From NCBI GenBank assembly GCA_009774245.1, contig VSNM01000007.1:50606-114605 (forward strand): 64,000 nt of DNA, read 5' to 3'. A program made the translations under genes and the position numbers. The notes beneath the pieces are model-generated. The model saw only the letters and a program-made list of their open reading frames with translations, was not told where the DNA came from and searched no databases. The stretch is from Lachnospiraceae bacterium. Its GTDB lineage: Bacteria; Bacillota; Clostridia; Lachnospirales; Lachnospiraceae. Each line of letters opens with the position of its first letter. Position 1 is the first letter of the stretch. This document shows positions 51,417-59,740 of this stretch, piece after piece.

Positions 51417-52457
51417 ATGGAGCAGAGGAAATTATCAGGAATGGAGCTTGCTTCTTTCTGCGGGCAGCTCGCACTCATCCTGCGGTCTGGCATTTCCGCG
51501 GTGGAAGGGATTGTTACGATGCTGGAGGATACGGTATCTGCCACGGAAAAGGAGATACTGGAAAAAATATTGAAGAAGCTGGAGGAAACGGGAAACCTGA
51601 GTATGGCGCTGTCGGATGCAGGCGTATTTCCGGCATATATGCTTCATATGGTGGAAATCGGTGAGGAAGCGGGTGCGCTTGATGAGGTGATGCATTCCCT
51701 GGAAATCCACTATGAGCGGGAGGAATCCATCAAGCGGACAGTGCGCAATGCCATCACATATCCGTTGATTATGGCTGGAATGATGATTATCGTGATCGCA
51801 GTCCTTTTGATTCGGGTTATGCCTGTTTTTAACCAGGTGTTCGTGCAGCTCGGGACAGAACTGACAGGATTTTCCAGGACACTCATGGATATCGGGACGG
51901 CAATCAGCCGTTATGCCCTTGTTTTCGTGGTCTTACTGGTTGTCATTGCTGTGTTTGCCATATATATGGCAAAGTTTTCTTCCGGCCGGAATTTGTTTCG
52001 CAAGCTTGCAGGCAGATTCGGTCCTGCCAGGCGGCTTTATGATGAGATCGCCGCATGCCGTTTTGCCGCCGGGATGGCACTGACACTGCGCACCGGCCTG
52101 AATCCATACCGGAGTATGGAGCTGATGGTTTCCATGAATGAAGATCCTGTGTTTCGGAAAAAGCTGGACAAGTGTATGCAGCAGATAACGGATGGGGCGG
52201 AGTACACAAAGGCATTGGCGGAGGTAGGAATTTTTACCGGTGTGTATGCCCGGATGGTGCTGGTCGGTTCAAAGACCGGAACAGTGGATCAGGTCATGTC
52301 GCAGATAGCGGATTTGTATCAGGAGGATGTGGATACCCGCATGAATAATCTGATTGCTGTGCTGGAGCCGACGCTTGTGATCTCTTTGTCGCTGATTGTC
52401 GGGGGTATCCTGCTCTCTGTCATGTTCCCGCTTATGGGGATTATGTCCGGTATATGA
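51417..52457 (+). CDS. Type II secretion/type IV pilus platform protein (GspF/PilC family)
   Basis: A 346-residue inner membrane protein with two GspF repeats and three main spans (AITYPLIMAGMMIIVIAVLL, YALVFVVLLVVIAVFAIYMA and VISLSLIVGGILLSVMFPLM). The motifs RNAITYP and VSMNEDP fit the family. It would recruit the ATPase to the membrane. It follows the transglutaminase-like gene by 11 bases with an excellent ribosome site (TTAGGGGAGG). It opens the type IV-like part of the locus. Confidence 0.9.
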   Translation: MEQRKLSGMELASFCGQLALILRSGISAVEGIVTMLEDTVSATEKEILEKILKKLEETGNLSMALSDAGVFPAYMLHMVEIGEEAGALDEVMHSLEIHYEREESIKRTVRNAITYPLIMAGMMIIVIAVLLIRVMPVFNQVFVQLGTELTGFSRTLMDIGTAISRYALVFVVLLVVIAVFAIYMAKFSSGRNLFRKLAGRFGPARRLYDEIAACRFAAGMALTLRTGLNPYRSMELMVSMNEDPVFRKKLDKCMQQITDGAEYTKALAEVGIFTGVYARMVLVGSKTGTVDQVMSQIADLYQEDVDTRMNNLIAVLEPTLVISLSLIVGGILLSVMFPLMGIMSGI

Positions 52458-52470
52458 AAGGAGCATACGC

Positions 52471-52803
52471 ATGAGACGTTTTCAATACAAGCCTGTTGCA
52501 GGAGGCAGCCGGAAAATGGTTTTCTCCATTATCGTGTTTATTGCGGTGCTGTCTGCCTTTATGGGTGGGCTGTCATCCCTGTCTGACAATACACTGAGCC
52601 GTCAGAAGGAAAGTCTGGAAAATGCCTTGATGCGCAGTATTACATATTGCTATATAGAAGAGGGGGCTTACCCCGAAAGTCTGGATTATCTGAGAGAACA
52701 CTACCGTTTTGTCTATGATGAAGATCTTTTTTATGTGGATTATCATGCTGCGGGGGCCAATATCCTTCCAGATTTTACGATTATTGAAAAGAGGGGGAAA
52801 TAA
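52471..52803 (+). CDS. Small single-span protein, possible minor pilin-like
   Basis: A 110-residue protein with a short basic N-terminus and one span (MVFSIIVFIAVLSAFMGGLS), then about 75 polar residues. It lacks a clear prepilin cleavage motif, though position in a GspF/PilT gene set suggests a pilin-like or assembly protein. AAAGGAG precedes ATG 52471. Stop and next start overlap by one base (TAATG). Confidence 0.6.
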   Translation: MRRFQYKPVAGGSRKMVFSIIVFIAVLSAFMGGLSSLSDNTLSRQKESLENALMRSITYCYIEEGAYPESLDYLREHYRFVYDEDLFYVDYHAAGANILPDFTIIEKRGK

Positions 52804-53336
52804 TGCGTTTTCGGAACAGGTCAGGACATATCATTGATTTCCTCTTTCCACTGGTGTTGTTTTTCGTGCTGGCGGTATCGGCATTGACAGTTATTCTCTT
52901 TGCGGCGAATGTTTACAGGGAAGTGACAGAAACGTCTTCCCTGAATCTAAGCGCATCGACAGCCCTTACATATATCCGTGAGAAAATCCACCAGAACGAT
53001 CAGGGAGAGGAGATTTTAATCGGGACGTTTGATGGGCAGGAAGCGCTGGTGCTGGTGCAGACAGTTGAAGAACAGAGATACTGTACTTATATTTATGTCT
53101 ATGAAAACGAATTGCGGGAGCTGTTTGCAAAGGAAGGAGCCGAAGTCGGCGTGTCCGCAGGAACAACAATTCTCACAGTGCAGGATTTCTCCATGGAGGA
53201 GACGGGTGATGGCGTCTTTCTCTTTTCCTGTACAGATCAGAACGGACAGTATTGCACTGCCACGGTGACTGTGCGCAGTTCGAAGTTTCTCCCACGGGGG
53301 CAGCTTGACGGAAATGAAAAAGGAGTGGTAGAATGA
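52803..53336 (+). CDS. Single-span protein of the type IV-like cluster (DUF4860-like)
   Basis: A 177-residue protein: N-terminal span (IIDFLFPLVLFFVLAVSALT), then an external domain with ASTALTYIREKIHQND and VQTVEEQRYCTYIYVYENEL. The arrangement is similar to DUF4860 proteins found in Clostridial type IV pilus-like operons; that family name is a tentative recall. Its stop overlaps the next start (ATGA at 53333). Confidence 0.6.
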   Translation: MRFRNRSGHIIDFLFPLVLFFVLAVSALTVILFAANVYREVTETSSLNLSASTALTYIREKIHQNDQGEEILIGTFDGQEALVLVQTVEEQRYCTYIYVYENELRELFAKEGAEVGVSAGTTILTVQDFSMEETGDGVFLFSCTDQNGQYCTATVTVRSSKFLPRGQLDGNEKGVVE

Positions 53337-53794
53337 GACAAAGAAACCGCGCAAATGCGTCCAGTCTTTTTTTGATGGAATTAATTCTGGCTATTCTGTT
53401 TTTTTCGCTTGCCTGTTCAGTCTGTGTGCCCCTTTTTGTGAAGTCGCATCTCCTGAGCAATGAGTCACGGACCTTGAACTATGCATCAAACCAATGCTCG
53501 AATGCGGCTGAGCTGCTGTCAGCAAGCGGATCGCTGGATCAGTTTGGCAGCCTGCTGGCAGAGCAGTATCCTGACCTGGAGCAGACGGATACGGGCTGGA
53601 CTGTTTTTTATGATGATCGTTTTGGTGCCTGCACAAGACAGGATGCTGCGTGGTGCATGGCACTTTCCTGTACGGAGGAATCCGGGATGCTGACAGCAGA
53701 TATCACCGTATCCGGCCTGTCAGGGAATCAGTCGGGACAGGAAGTCTATACACTTTTTGTCAAGCATCATCCGGTCAGGGAGGTATTGCCATGA
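53333..53794 (+). CDS. Type IV pilin-like protein
   Basis: A 153-residue protein with an N-terminus of the prepilin type: ten basic/polar residues, then ASSLFLMELILAILFFSLAC, where glutamate five residues into the hydrophobic stretch mirrors the conserved Glu5 of type IV pilins. Processing at ALA|S or similar would be needed; no prepilin peptidase is in the window. The remaining domain has two cysteine-containing segments. Start overlaps the upstream gene; the stop overlaps the downstream start. Confidence 0.7.
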   Translation: MRQRNRANASSLFLMELILAILFFSLACSVCVPLFVKSHLLSNESRTLNYASNQCSNAAELLSASGSLDQFGSLLAEQYPDLEQTDTGWTVFYDDRFGACTRQDAAWCMALSCTEESGMLTADITVSGLSGNQSGQEVYTLFVKHHPVREVLP

Positions 53795-54309
53795 ACTTCA
53801 AAAAAGGTCAGGACTCTTTTGTAAATATTGGTTCCGCATCCCTGTTGGTGGTTTTTCTGGTTTTGTGTTTTCTGTCATTTGCATCGCTCTCGCTGTCGAG
53901 CGCCATGAATGACTATTCGTTTGCATCGCGCATGGCAGGGAAGGTATCAGAGTATTATGAGGCATCCAATCAGGCGGAAGACTTTACGGCGTCCATGGAT
54001 GCCATGCTGGAATATGTGTATGCTGGCGCCAATGCACAGGAGGATGCTTATTATATGGCGCTGGAAGCATATATCGGGCAGGGGGACGTTGGTATCAGGT
54101 ATATTCCATATGGCGAATCCGGCGCGGAACGCCCAGTGATATCTTACGAAGTTTCGCTTGGGGAGTCGGAGGCGCTGCTGGTGGAACTGCTGGTATGCAC
54201 CCCGGAAAAGGATGGATGCTATTATAAGATACTTACATGGAAAAAATACCGCACGGAAGAGTGGGATGCGGATCAGACACTGGATCTGATGCCTGTCATA
54301 CAAGAGTAG
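53791..54309 (+). CDS. Single-span pilin-like or assembly protein
   Basis: A 172-residue protein with a span (IGSASLLVVFLVLCFLSFAS) and a polar outer domain (GESGAERPVISYEVSLGESE). It overlaps the preceding gene by four bases, so co-translation is likely. No family recognised beyond its place in a type IV-like set. Confidence 0.6.
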   Translation: MNFKKGQDSFVNIGSASLLVVFLVLCFLSFASLSLSSAMNDYSFASRMAGKVSEYYEASNQAEDFTASMDAMLEYVYAGANAQEDAYYMALEAYIGQGDVGIRYIPYGESGAERPVISYEVSLGESEALLVELLVCTPEKDGCYYKILTWKKYRTEEWDADQTLDLMPVIQE

Positions 54310-54348
54310 GAAACGTTGCTGATCGTTACAGTTCAAATGGAGGTCATG

Positions 54349-55410
54349 ATGAAGGAATTGAAGAATATACTGGAAAGGGCAGTTGAGGAGCAGGTTTCGG
54401 ACATCTTTATCGTTGCAGGACGTTCTGTTTCTGTCCGAAAGCAGGGGGTTATCGCCCAGTTGGATGAGGAAAGCCTTTCTCCTGGCGATACCGAAGCGCT
54501 TGTAAAGGAGATCTATCGATGTGCAAATGAGCGGGATATCAGCCAACTGGAAAAACGGGGTGATGACGATTTTTCATTTACACAGGCGGGGCTGTCCCGA
54601 TTCCGTGTCAGTGCGTACAGGCAGAGGGGAGCGCTGTCAGCAGTGATCAGGGTTATTACATTTGAACTTCCGAAAGCTGCCCAGATGGGGATTCCTGATT
54701 ATATCTTTTCCCTGTGCGATGCCGGTAAGGGGATGGTGCTGGTGACAGGCCCCGCAGGGAGTGGGAAATCAACAACGCTGGCCTGCATGGTAGATCGCAT
54801 CAATACCACGCAAAAAAAGCACGTGATCACATTGGAGGACCCGCTGGAATATCTGCATCGCCATGACCAGAGCATTGTTACCCAGCGCGAGATCAGTACA
54901 GATACGGTCAGTTATGTGGCGGCGCTGCGCGCCGCGCTGCGGCAGAGCCCGGATGTCATTCTGCTCGGGGAGATGCGTGACTACGAGACGATCAATGTCG
55001 CGATGACGGCGGCGGAGACGGGGCATCTGCTATTTTCCACACTGCATACACTGGGCGCGGCGAATACGATTGACCGTATTATTGATGTATTTCCGGCAAA
55101 CCAGCAGCGGCAGATTGCAATCCAGCTCTCCATGGTATTGAATGCTGTTATTTCCCAGCAGTTGGTGCCGACAACCGATGGAGGAATTGCCTTAGCGCTT
55201 GAGATTATGACAGTGACGCCTGCGATTCAGAATATGATTCGTGAAAATAAAATTCCACAGATTGAAGGTATTATATACTCGTCAGATAAAGAGGACATGA
55301 TATCTATGGACACCAGCTTGTTAAAGTTATTTCGCAGCAAGCGGATTACCAGAGAGACGGCTCTGAAATATGCGACAAACCCGGAAATGCTGATGAGAAA
55401 GTTGAATTGA
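54349..55410 (+). CDS. pilT: PilT-type retraction ATPase
   Basis: A 353-residue hexameric ATPase. Walker A TGPAGSGKSTT (near 134), Asp box region, Walker B ILLGEMRDYET, His box TGHLLFSTLHT and the AIRE-like C-terminal part TNPEMLM. It matches PilT/PilU length (about 350) rather than the longer PilB/GspE. It is the only ATPase in the cluster, so this machine lacks a dedicated assembly ATPase here. ATG 54349 follows TGGAGGTC; ATG 54346 is an alternative. A hairpin follows the stop. Confidence 0.9.
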   Translation: MKELKNILERAVEEQVSDIFIVAGRSVSVRKQGVIAQLDEESLSPGDTEALVKEIYRCANERDISQLEKRGDDDFSFTQAGLSRFRVSAYRQRGALSAVIRVITFELPKAAQMGIPDYIFSLCDAGKGMVLVTGPAGSGKSTTLACMVDRINTTQKKHVITLEDPLEYLHRHDQSIVTQREISTDTVSYVAALRAALRQSPDVILLGEMRDYETINVAMTAAETGHLLFSTLHTLGAANTIDRIIDVFPANQQRQIAIQLSMVLNAVISQQLVPTTDGGIALALEIMTVTPAIQNMIRENKIPQIEGIIYSSDKEDMISMDTSLLKLFRSKRITRETALKYATNPEMLMRKLN

Positions 55411-55439
55411 TTTGCCGGGCGTCCGTGTGCATAAAAAGT

Positions 55440-55480
55440 GTCGAGTAGATACGGGGGAGTAATCCTCATATCTACTCGAC
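55440..55480 (+). terminator. Strong hairpin ending the surface locus
   Basis: GTCGAGTAGATA (55440-55451) pairs perfectly with TATCTACTCGAC (55469-55480), with further pairing in the loop. It is about 30 bases after the pilT stop. No clean T run follows. Confidence 0.65.
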
Positions 55481-55482
55481 AG

Positions 55483-55546
55483 TTCGTTATGTGCTTTATT
55501 TTCAAGCGTCGATGCTATCGTTCGTTATGTGTTTCATTATCAGGCG
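55483..55546. repeat. Direct repeat pair downstream of pilT
   Basis: TTCGTTATGTG followed by C/T and TTT/CATT is found at 55483-55508 and 55521-55546, a 38-base period with about 21 of 26 bases identical. The second copy reaches to within eight bases of the BlaR1 stop. Confidence 0.5.
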
Positions 55547-55553
55547 GCGAAGT

Positions 55554-58511
55554 TCAATCGAACTCGTATTGATGCGGATAATAATTCTGCAGTTCGTCTA
55601 CGCTGATCTCTTTCCCGGCATAAGTCTTGAACCAGGTCTCATAGTCCGGATTATTCCAGACAGTACCGTCCTCAAAAACAACTTGTTTTAAGTAAAAGAG
55701 TGTGTATGCTACCTGGCTGACATTGCCATTTTGATCTGTTGGCAGATTTTCTGTCCGTTTGCCGTCATACAGTGACCATCCGCCGTGGTCATCTTCTGTC
55801 TGGCCTGGCAGAATGTCTGCCTTTGTGCGGACAATGTTTTCATAACTACTCTCTGTGCTGCTGTCAAGATAATTCCAGCGCAGCTTTAAGGGGGAACCCG
55901 CTTCATTGTAAGCCAGCATACAGCACTCCGCATCTATAATACGCTGATCTGTATGGTTCGTCAGTATGTCCTGGATATAAGGGCTTCCGTCTTCATAGTG
56001 GAGAATCTTTGCACTTTCGTGAACAATCGACATCGTTTCTTGTATGCCGTCGATGTCTGTTATGTCTTTTATATCTCCAATTGTTTCTGGTATCGTGGCA
56101 TGAGTGGTGAAATCCCCGCTGGTGACGCCAAACTGGTCAAGCTTTTGTTTAATGCTTTTATCCAGGTAGGGAGAGAGCTCGTCATACATGGAGTAGGTCA
56201 GTGTCCCGCCCCTGGTGATGTAATCCATCAGGCACTCGTCTCTCTGGCTGTTGTCCAGATACATGATGTTATCCGCAAAGGCGTAATAAAAATCTTCCAC
56301 GGAAAGGCTTTTTAGTACTTCCGTCTTGCAGTCGCCTGTCAGATAGGGCATGATCTCTGAGATCATATTCAGGCTGAGCGGCTCGATGGTTTGGGTTTGA
56401 AGCGCCTCCATCAGGTATTTGCTCGACAATGCGGGATCGGAGTGGATGAAGAAGTCGCTAAGCTCATCGGCGGTGAAAGAGGTACCACTGGTCAGCAGGG
56501 TGTTGAATATTTCACTGGCATCTTCTTCGTCCCAGGAATAGAGTGTGTCAATAATTCTGTCTTTGTCAACAGGAGTCAAATTATTCTTGACCTGATAAGC
56601 GTACTCCTCGTCCTCAGAAAAAAAGACATTTGCAAAGTCCGATTCCCTGATGCCGGAATAATCGATTTCGAGATTGTTCATTTTCTTGCCCTGTCCTACC
56701 ATTTTGAGAGCATTTCGACCTGCCTGCATTGTTATGGTCTGTGTCGTCTTTTCACCGGTATCGTTTAGTGTCGTGACGCTTCCGTCCGGCGCGACATGTA
56801 TGATTTTAAATTTTCCGTCCGGGATTTCGAAGGACGATGTGATCTGTACATCGATATCCTGGTCGGCATAGACGATTGCGAAGGAGTCTGTCCCGTATAG
56901 GGCAATGCGGGATGCGGACAGGTGTTGGTTATTGTTCCGCACATAATTATAGGCTTCCCAGCTGCCGTAAACGTCTTTTCCAGCGAGTACTTCGTCATTG
57001 TCATAAAATTCCCACGAATCACTGGGACTGCCAATGCCGGCGTTGGTGAGGAAATTCCATAGTGGACTGTCTATTGGTTCCTGATTTGTTCCCTTGGAGC
57101 TGTCATGATCGGATTCGGAGGCAGGCATATCCGCTGCGGAGAGCCATACGGTGCTGCATGCGGATAAGACCAGCATCAGCACAAGAGCGCACGCGGAGAG
57201 TGCAAGGCGGAAACGCGTCGCTTTCTTGTAGCGCAGAATGGCATCGAGACGCTTTTTTAAATTCCGCTTGTTTTCCAGTAGTGTGGTGGAGAATGCGCTC
57301 TGCCTGCAGTCGATGCCCTGTTCGGCGGTATCCAGCAGGATATTGCCGTACATCTGCTTTCCGGTCTCTGTCAGTTCCGGGAGGATCGCCTCGTCACAGG
57401 AGAGCTCGCAGTCACTGTTGATCTGCCTGCCGATGCGGTGCAGAACCGGATTGAACCAGTGGATGCAGAGCAGCAGCTGATAAATCCATTTGTACCACAG
57501 GTCTTTCCGCGCTACGTGAACCAGCTCATGGTGGAGAATCAGTTGGAGCTGGTATACACTGCGGGGTTCGGGTGGGGTATCGACAACCGGAATATGGGAA
57601 TCTGTAATACTGCCATCGATGGAAAGCGTTTTTGGCAGAATGATCACAGGTTTCCAGAGCCCGATTGTCATGGGGCTGTATGTGGTGGTGCTCTCATAGA
57701 GAAGGGGCACTTTTTTGATATGGAGCTTCGCGCAGAAAGCATTTTCCATAGCAATGACACGCCAGTCAGTGATGCGCATGCAGTCCTTTTTGAGCCTGCC
57801 CCGAAAGCGGAAGTATTGCAGCAGCCTGATCATGAGTGCAAGGACAGCGCCGCCAAGCCAGATCAGTGCGGCGGCAGTCAGGAGGTTCGCCGCGAGGACG
57901 TCGGACAGAATCGTGCTGACAGATTGAGCCTGAGTGTCGTCGGGCAGAATCATGTTGTCGGATTGGGATGAATCGCCGTCGGGCAGAGTTATGCTGTCAG
58001 GTTGAGCCAGATCATAGCTAGGCAGAGTAATGTCGTTGGGTTGAGATGAATCGCTGTCGGGCAGAGTTATGCGGTTGGATTGTGTCAGAGCATTATCGGG
58101 CAGACTCATGCTGTATGATTGAGCCAGATCATTTTCATGTTGAATGAAGTGGTCAGATTGAGCCAAATCGCCGTTGGGCAGAATCATGTTGTCGGATTGA
58201 GTCTGATTGCCGTTGAATTGTGTCTGGCCGCCGTTGGGCTGAATCATATTGGCACCGGCAGGCTGTGCCGTGTTGTCGTTATTTTGGCTGACTTGCGCGT
58301 GAAAATGCGGCAGTCCCGGGAAAACAGATTCAAAGTGGAATGGTATCATCAGCCGCACGACGACGAGCAGCCAGATGTAATAATTCCATTTTTTCGAAAA
58401 GTACTTTCCTGTAAGGGGGCGTATGGCAGCGATCAGAATGCCGATCAGCGCTCCCGACAAGGACAGGGACAGCATGGTCAGGAAAAGCGTTCCTGTTATA
58501 AAATCATACAT
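55554..58511 (-). CDS. BlaR1-like M56-family membrane metallopeptidase sensor
   Basis: A 985-residue protein. Two N-terminal spans are followed by a repeat loop, another span at about 208-230, a cytosolic M56 domain with HELVH at 328-332 and DCELSCDEAIL, a last span (LALSACALVLMLVLSACST) and a 500-residue C-terminal domain ending in VVFEDGTVWNNPDYETWFKT. Classical BlaR1 ends in a penicillin-binding domain; no SxxK is seen here, so the ligand is different. Residues 105-195 are seven 13-residue repeats. It is translated after the BlaI-like repressor, 12 bases apart, so it likely cleaves that repressor on sensing an external signal. Confidence 0.85.
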   Translation of the reverse strand: MYDFITGTLFLTMLSLSLSGALIGILIAAIRPLTGKYFSKKWNYYIWLLVVVRLMIPFHFESVFPGLPHFHAQVSQNNDNTAQPAGANMIQPNGGQTQFNGNQTQSDNMILPNGDLAQSDHFIQHENDLAQSYSMSLPDNALTQSNRITLPDSDSSQPNDITLPSYDLAQPDSITLPDGDSSQSDNMILPDDTQAQSVSTILSDVLAANLLTAAALIWLGGAVLALMIRLLQYFRFRGRLKKDCMRITDWRVIAMENAFCAKLHIKKVPLLYESTTTYSPMTIGLWKPVIILPKTLSIDGSITDSHIPVVDTPPEPRSVYQLQLILHHELVHVARKDLWYKWIYQLLLCIHWFNPVLHRIGRQINSDCELSCDEAILPELTETGKQMYGNILLDTAEQGIDCRQSAFSTTLLENKRNLKKRLDAILRYKKATRFRLALSACALVLMLVLSACSTVWLSAADMPASESDHDSSKGTNQEPIDSPLWNFLTNAGIGSPSDSWEFYDNDEVLAGKDVYGSWEAYNYVRNNNQHLSASRIALYGTDSFAIVYADQDIDVQITSSFEIPDGKFKIIHVAPDGSVTTLNDTGEKTTQTITMQAGRNALKMVGQGKKMNNLEIDYSGIRESDFANVFFSEDEEYAYQVKNNLTPVDKDRIIDTLYSWDEEDASEIFNTLLTSGTSFTADELSDFFIHSDPALSSKYLMEALQTQTIEPLSLNMISEIMPYLTGDCKTEVLKSLSVEDFYYAFADNIMYLDNSQRDECLMDYITRGGTLTYSMYDELSPYLDKSIKQKLDQFGVTSGDFTTHATIPETIGDIKDITDIDGIQETMSIVHESAKILHYEDGSPYIQDILTNHTDQRIIDAECCMLAYNEAGSPLKLRWNYLDSSTESSYENIVRTKADILPGQTEDDHGGWSLYDGKRTENLPTDQNGNVSQVAYTLFYLKQVVFEDGTVWNNPDYETWFKTYAGKEISVDELQNYYPHQYEFD
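57927..58199 (-). repeat. Seven 39-bp tandem repeats in the sensor gene
   Basis: Residues 105-195 of the BlaR1-like protein are seven consecutive 13-residue units (consensus QSDxITLPDxDLA); an eighth is partial. On the DNA this is seven times 39 bases without gaps. They lie in a loop between two membrane spans. Confidence 0.8.
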
Positions 58512-58523
58512 AGGTATCCCTCC

Positions 58524-58910
58524 TCAAAGGTTCTGGTTAAAGTAGTCGCGTAGCTCCTCGATGTCCTTTTTGGTCAGTGCATCACTGTCAACCAGAGCGG
58601 CAGCCAGATTTTTGGAGCGCCCTTTAAAGAATTTTTCTATAAAATTCTTGGTCTCTGTACGAACGTACTCTTCGCGTGCGATGCAGGGTGTGTAATAGTA
58701 GATCTCGCGGTTGTTCTGCGCGCGTTTTTCCTGTGCGAGCGCACCCTTTTTCACCAGTCTCTGAATCAGTGTCAGGACGGTGGTGCGTTCCCAGTTTTTG
58801 TGGTCGTTCAGGGCGCTGCGAATCTCACCTGCGTTCAGGGCACAGTTCGCTGTCCACAGGACTTCGAGTATTTCCAGCTCAGCGTCTGATATACTTATTT
58901 TTTGCTCCAT
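58524..58910 (-). CDS. BlaI/MecI/CopY-family repressor
   Basis: A 128-residue winged-helix repressor. ISDAELEILEVLW and TVLTLIQRLVKKGAL form the DNA-binding part; the C-terminal half (NFIEKFFKGRSKNLAAALV) dimerises, and a scissile Asn-Phe-type site used by BlaR1 is expected in this region but cannot be pinpointed. ATG 58910 has GGAGGA upstream. A long dyad overlaps its promoter (58968-59016), so autoregulation is likely. It controls at least the downstream sensor. Confidence 0.92.
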   Translation of the reverse strand: MEQKISISDAELEILEVLWTANCALNAGEIRSALNDHKNWERTTVLTLIQRLVKKGALAQEKRAQNNREIYYYTPCIAREEYVRTETKNFIEKFFKGRSKNLAAALVDSDALTKKDIEELRDYFNQNL

Positions 58911-58967
58911 AAGAATCCTCCATTCTGTATATGCGACAATTTTATAAATGTTTTCGTGTCTTGACGA

Positions 58968-59016
58968 CTACTAATGTAGACAACTATAGTTTACAATAGT
59001 AGACAGTGCTTGTCAA
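58968..59016 (-). promoter_or_regulatory. BlaI-like operator overlapping the promoter
   Basis: On the minus strand TTGACA (59011-59016) and TAAACT (58988-58993) are 17 bases apart. A 35-base dyad runs 58968-59002: left CTACTAATGTAGAC, right (complement) CTACTATTGTAAAC, with TGTA and TACA halves typical of BlaI/MecI operators. Overlap with the -10 would allow repression. Confidence 0.7.
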
Positions 59017-59083
59017 GGGATTAAATCAAAAAATAAAGGTAAAATTATTAATAAGGGAATTTGCAGAAAAATTTTTTCAGAAT

Positions 59084-59111
59084 GAAACTATTTGAACTGT
59101 TGTGAGGTCTA
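59084..59111 (+). promoter_or_regulatory. ECF-type autoregulatory promoter
   Basis: TGAAAC (59084-59089) and a 16-base gap to GGTCTA (59106-59111). This fits the TGAAAC-N16-CGTCTA pattern of ECF sigma promoters with one change. It lies 33 bases before the sigma gene. Confidence 0.5.
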
Positions 59112-59143
59112 ATATGTTATAAAGCAATGGGGAGGTGATAAAA

Positions 59144-59686
59144 GTGCATATTTTTTCCTATAAAAAGGAAGAGAAGAATATAAATAAAGAGATCAATAAA
59201 ACGATCATAGAACAGATCATTCTGGAAAAGTATAATCAGTATTATCGTCTGGCTTACAGCTACGTCCACAATGAGACAGATGCCTTCGACATCGTGCAGA
59301 ACGGGGCGTACAAAGCGCTGCGGGGAAGTTATACGCTCAAAAAGCCCGAGTACGCCGAGACCTGGGTGTACCGCATTATGCTGAATGAGTGCTTCCGGTA
59401 TCTGAAGCAGCCGCAGGACTTTTCCTATGAAGCGCTGCAGAGTGAGAAGGGGGTGGAGTTGTCATACACCGAAGAGAACTGTGAGAGAATGGACAAGAGA
59501 ATAGATATTAGAAGGGCGCTTGACTCCCTGCCAGGACAGGATAAGGCTGTCGTGATACTGCGGTTTTTCGAGGATAGGAAGCTGGAGGAAATCGCGGAGA
59601 TTTTAGATGAAAACATCAGTACGGTCAAGAGCAGGCTGTACCGCAGTATGAAAAAACTTCGCAGTGCTCTTGGTAATGATGCATAG
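59144..59686 (+). CDS. ECF-type sigma factor (SigV-like)
   Basis: A 180-residue sigma factor. Region 2: YNQYYRLAYSYVHNETDAFD; region 4: RFFEDRKLEEIAEILDENIS with TVKSRLYRSMKKLR. The start is GTG 59144, since GGAGGTG at 59131-59137 is at the right distance; GTG 59135 overlaps that site. The 5' end is Lys/Glu/Asn-rich. It is followed by an RsiV-like protein, so a SigV-type stress or lysozyme response is likely. The preceding promoter would let it drive its own operon. Confidence 0.88.
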   Translation: MHIFSYKKEEKNINKEINKTIIEQIILEKYNQYYRLAYSYVHNETDAFDIVQNGAYKALRGSYTLKKPEYAETWVYRIMLNECFRYLKQPQDFSYEALQSEKGVELSYTEENCERMDKRIDIRRALDSLPGQDKAVVILRFFEDRKLEEIAEILDENISTVKSRLYRSMKKLRSALGNDA

Positions 59687-59740
59687 AAAATTTTGTGTCG
59701 GCATTCCGTTTGGGACTGTTGGCAGCAGGGAGGGTTGACC

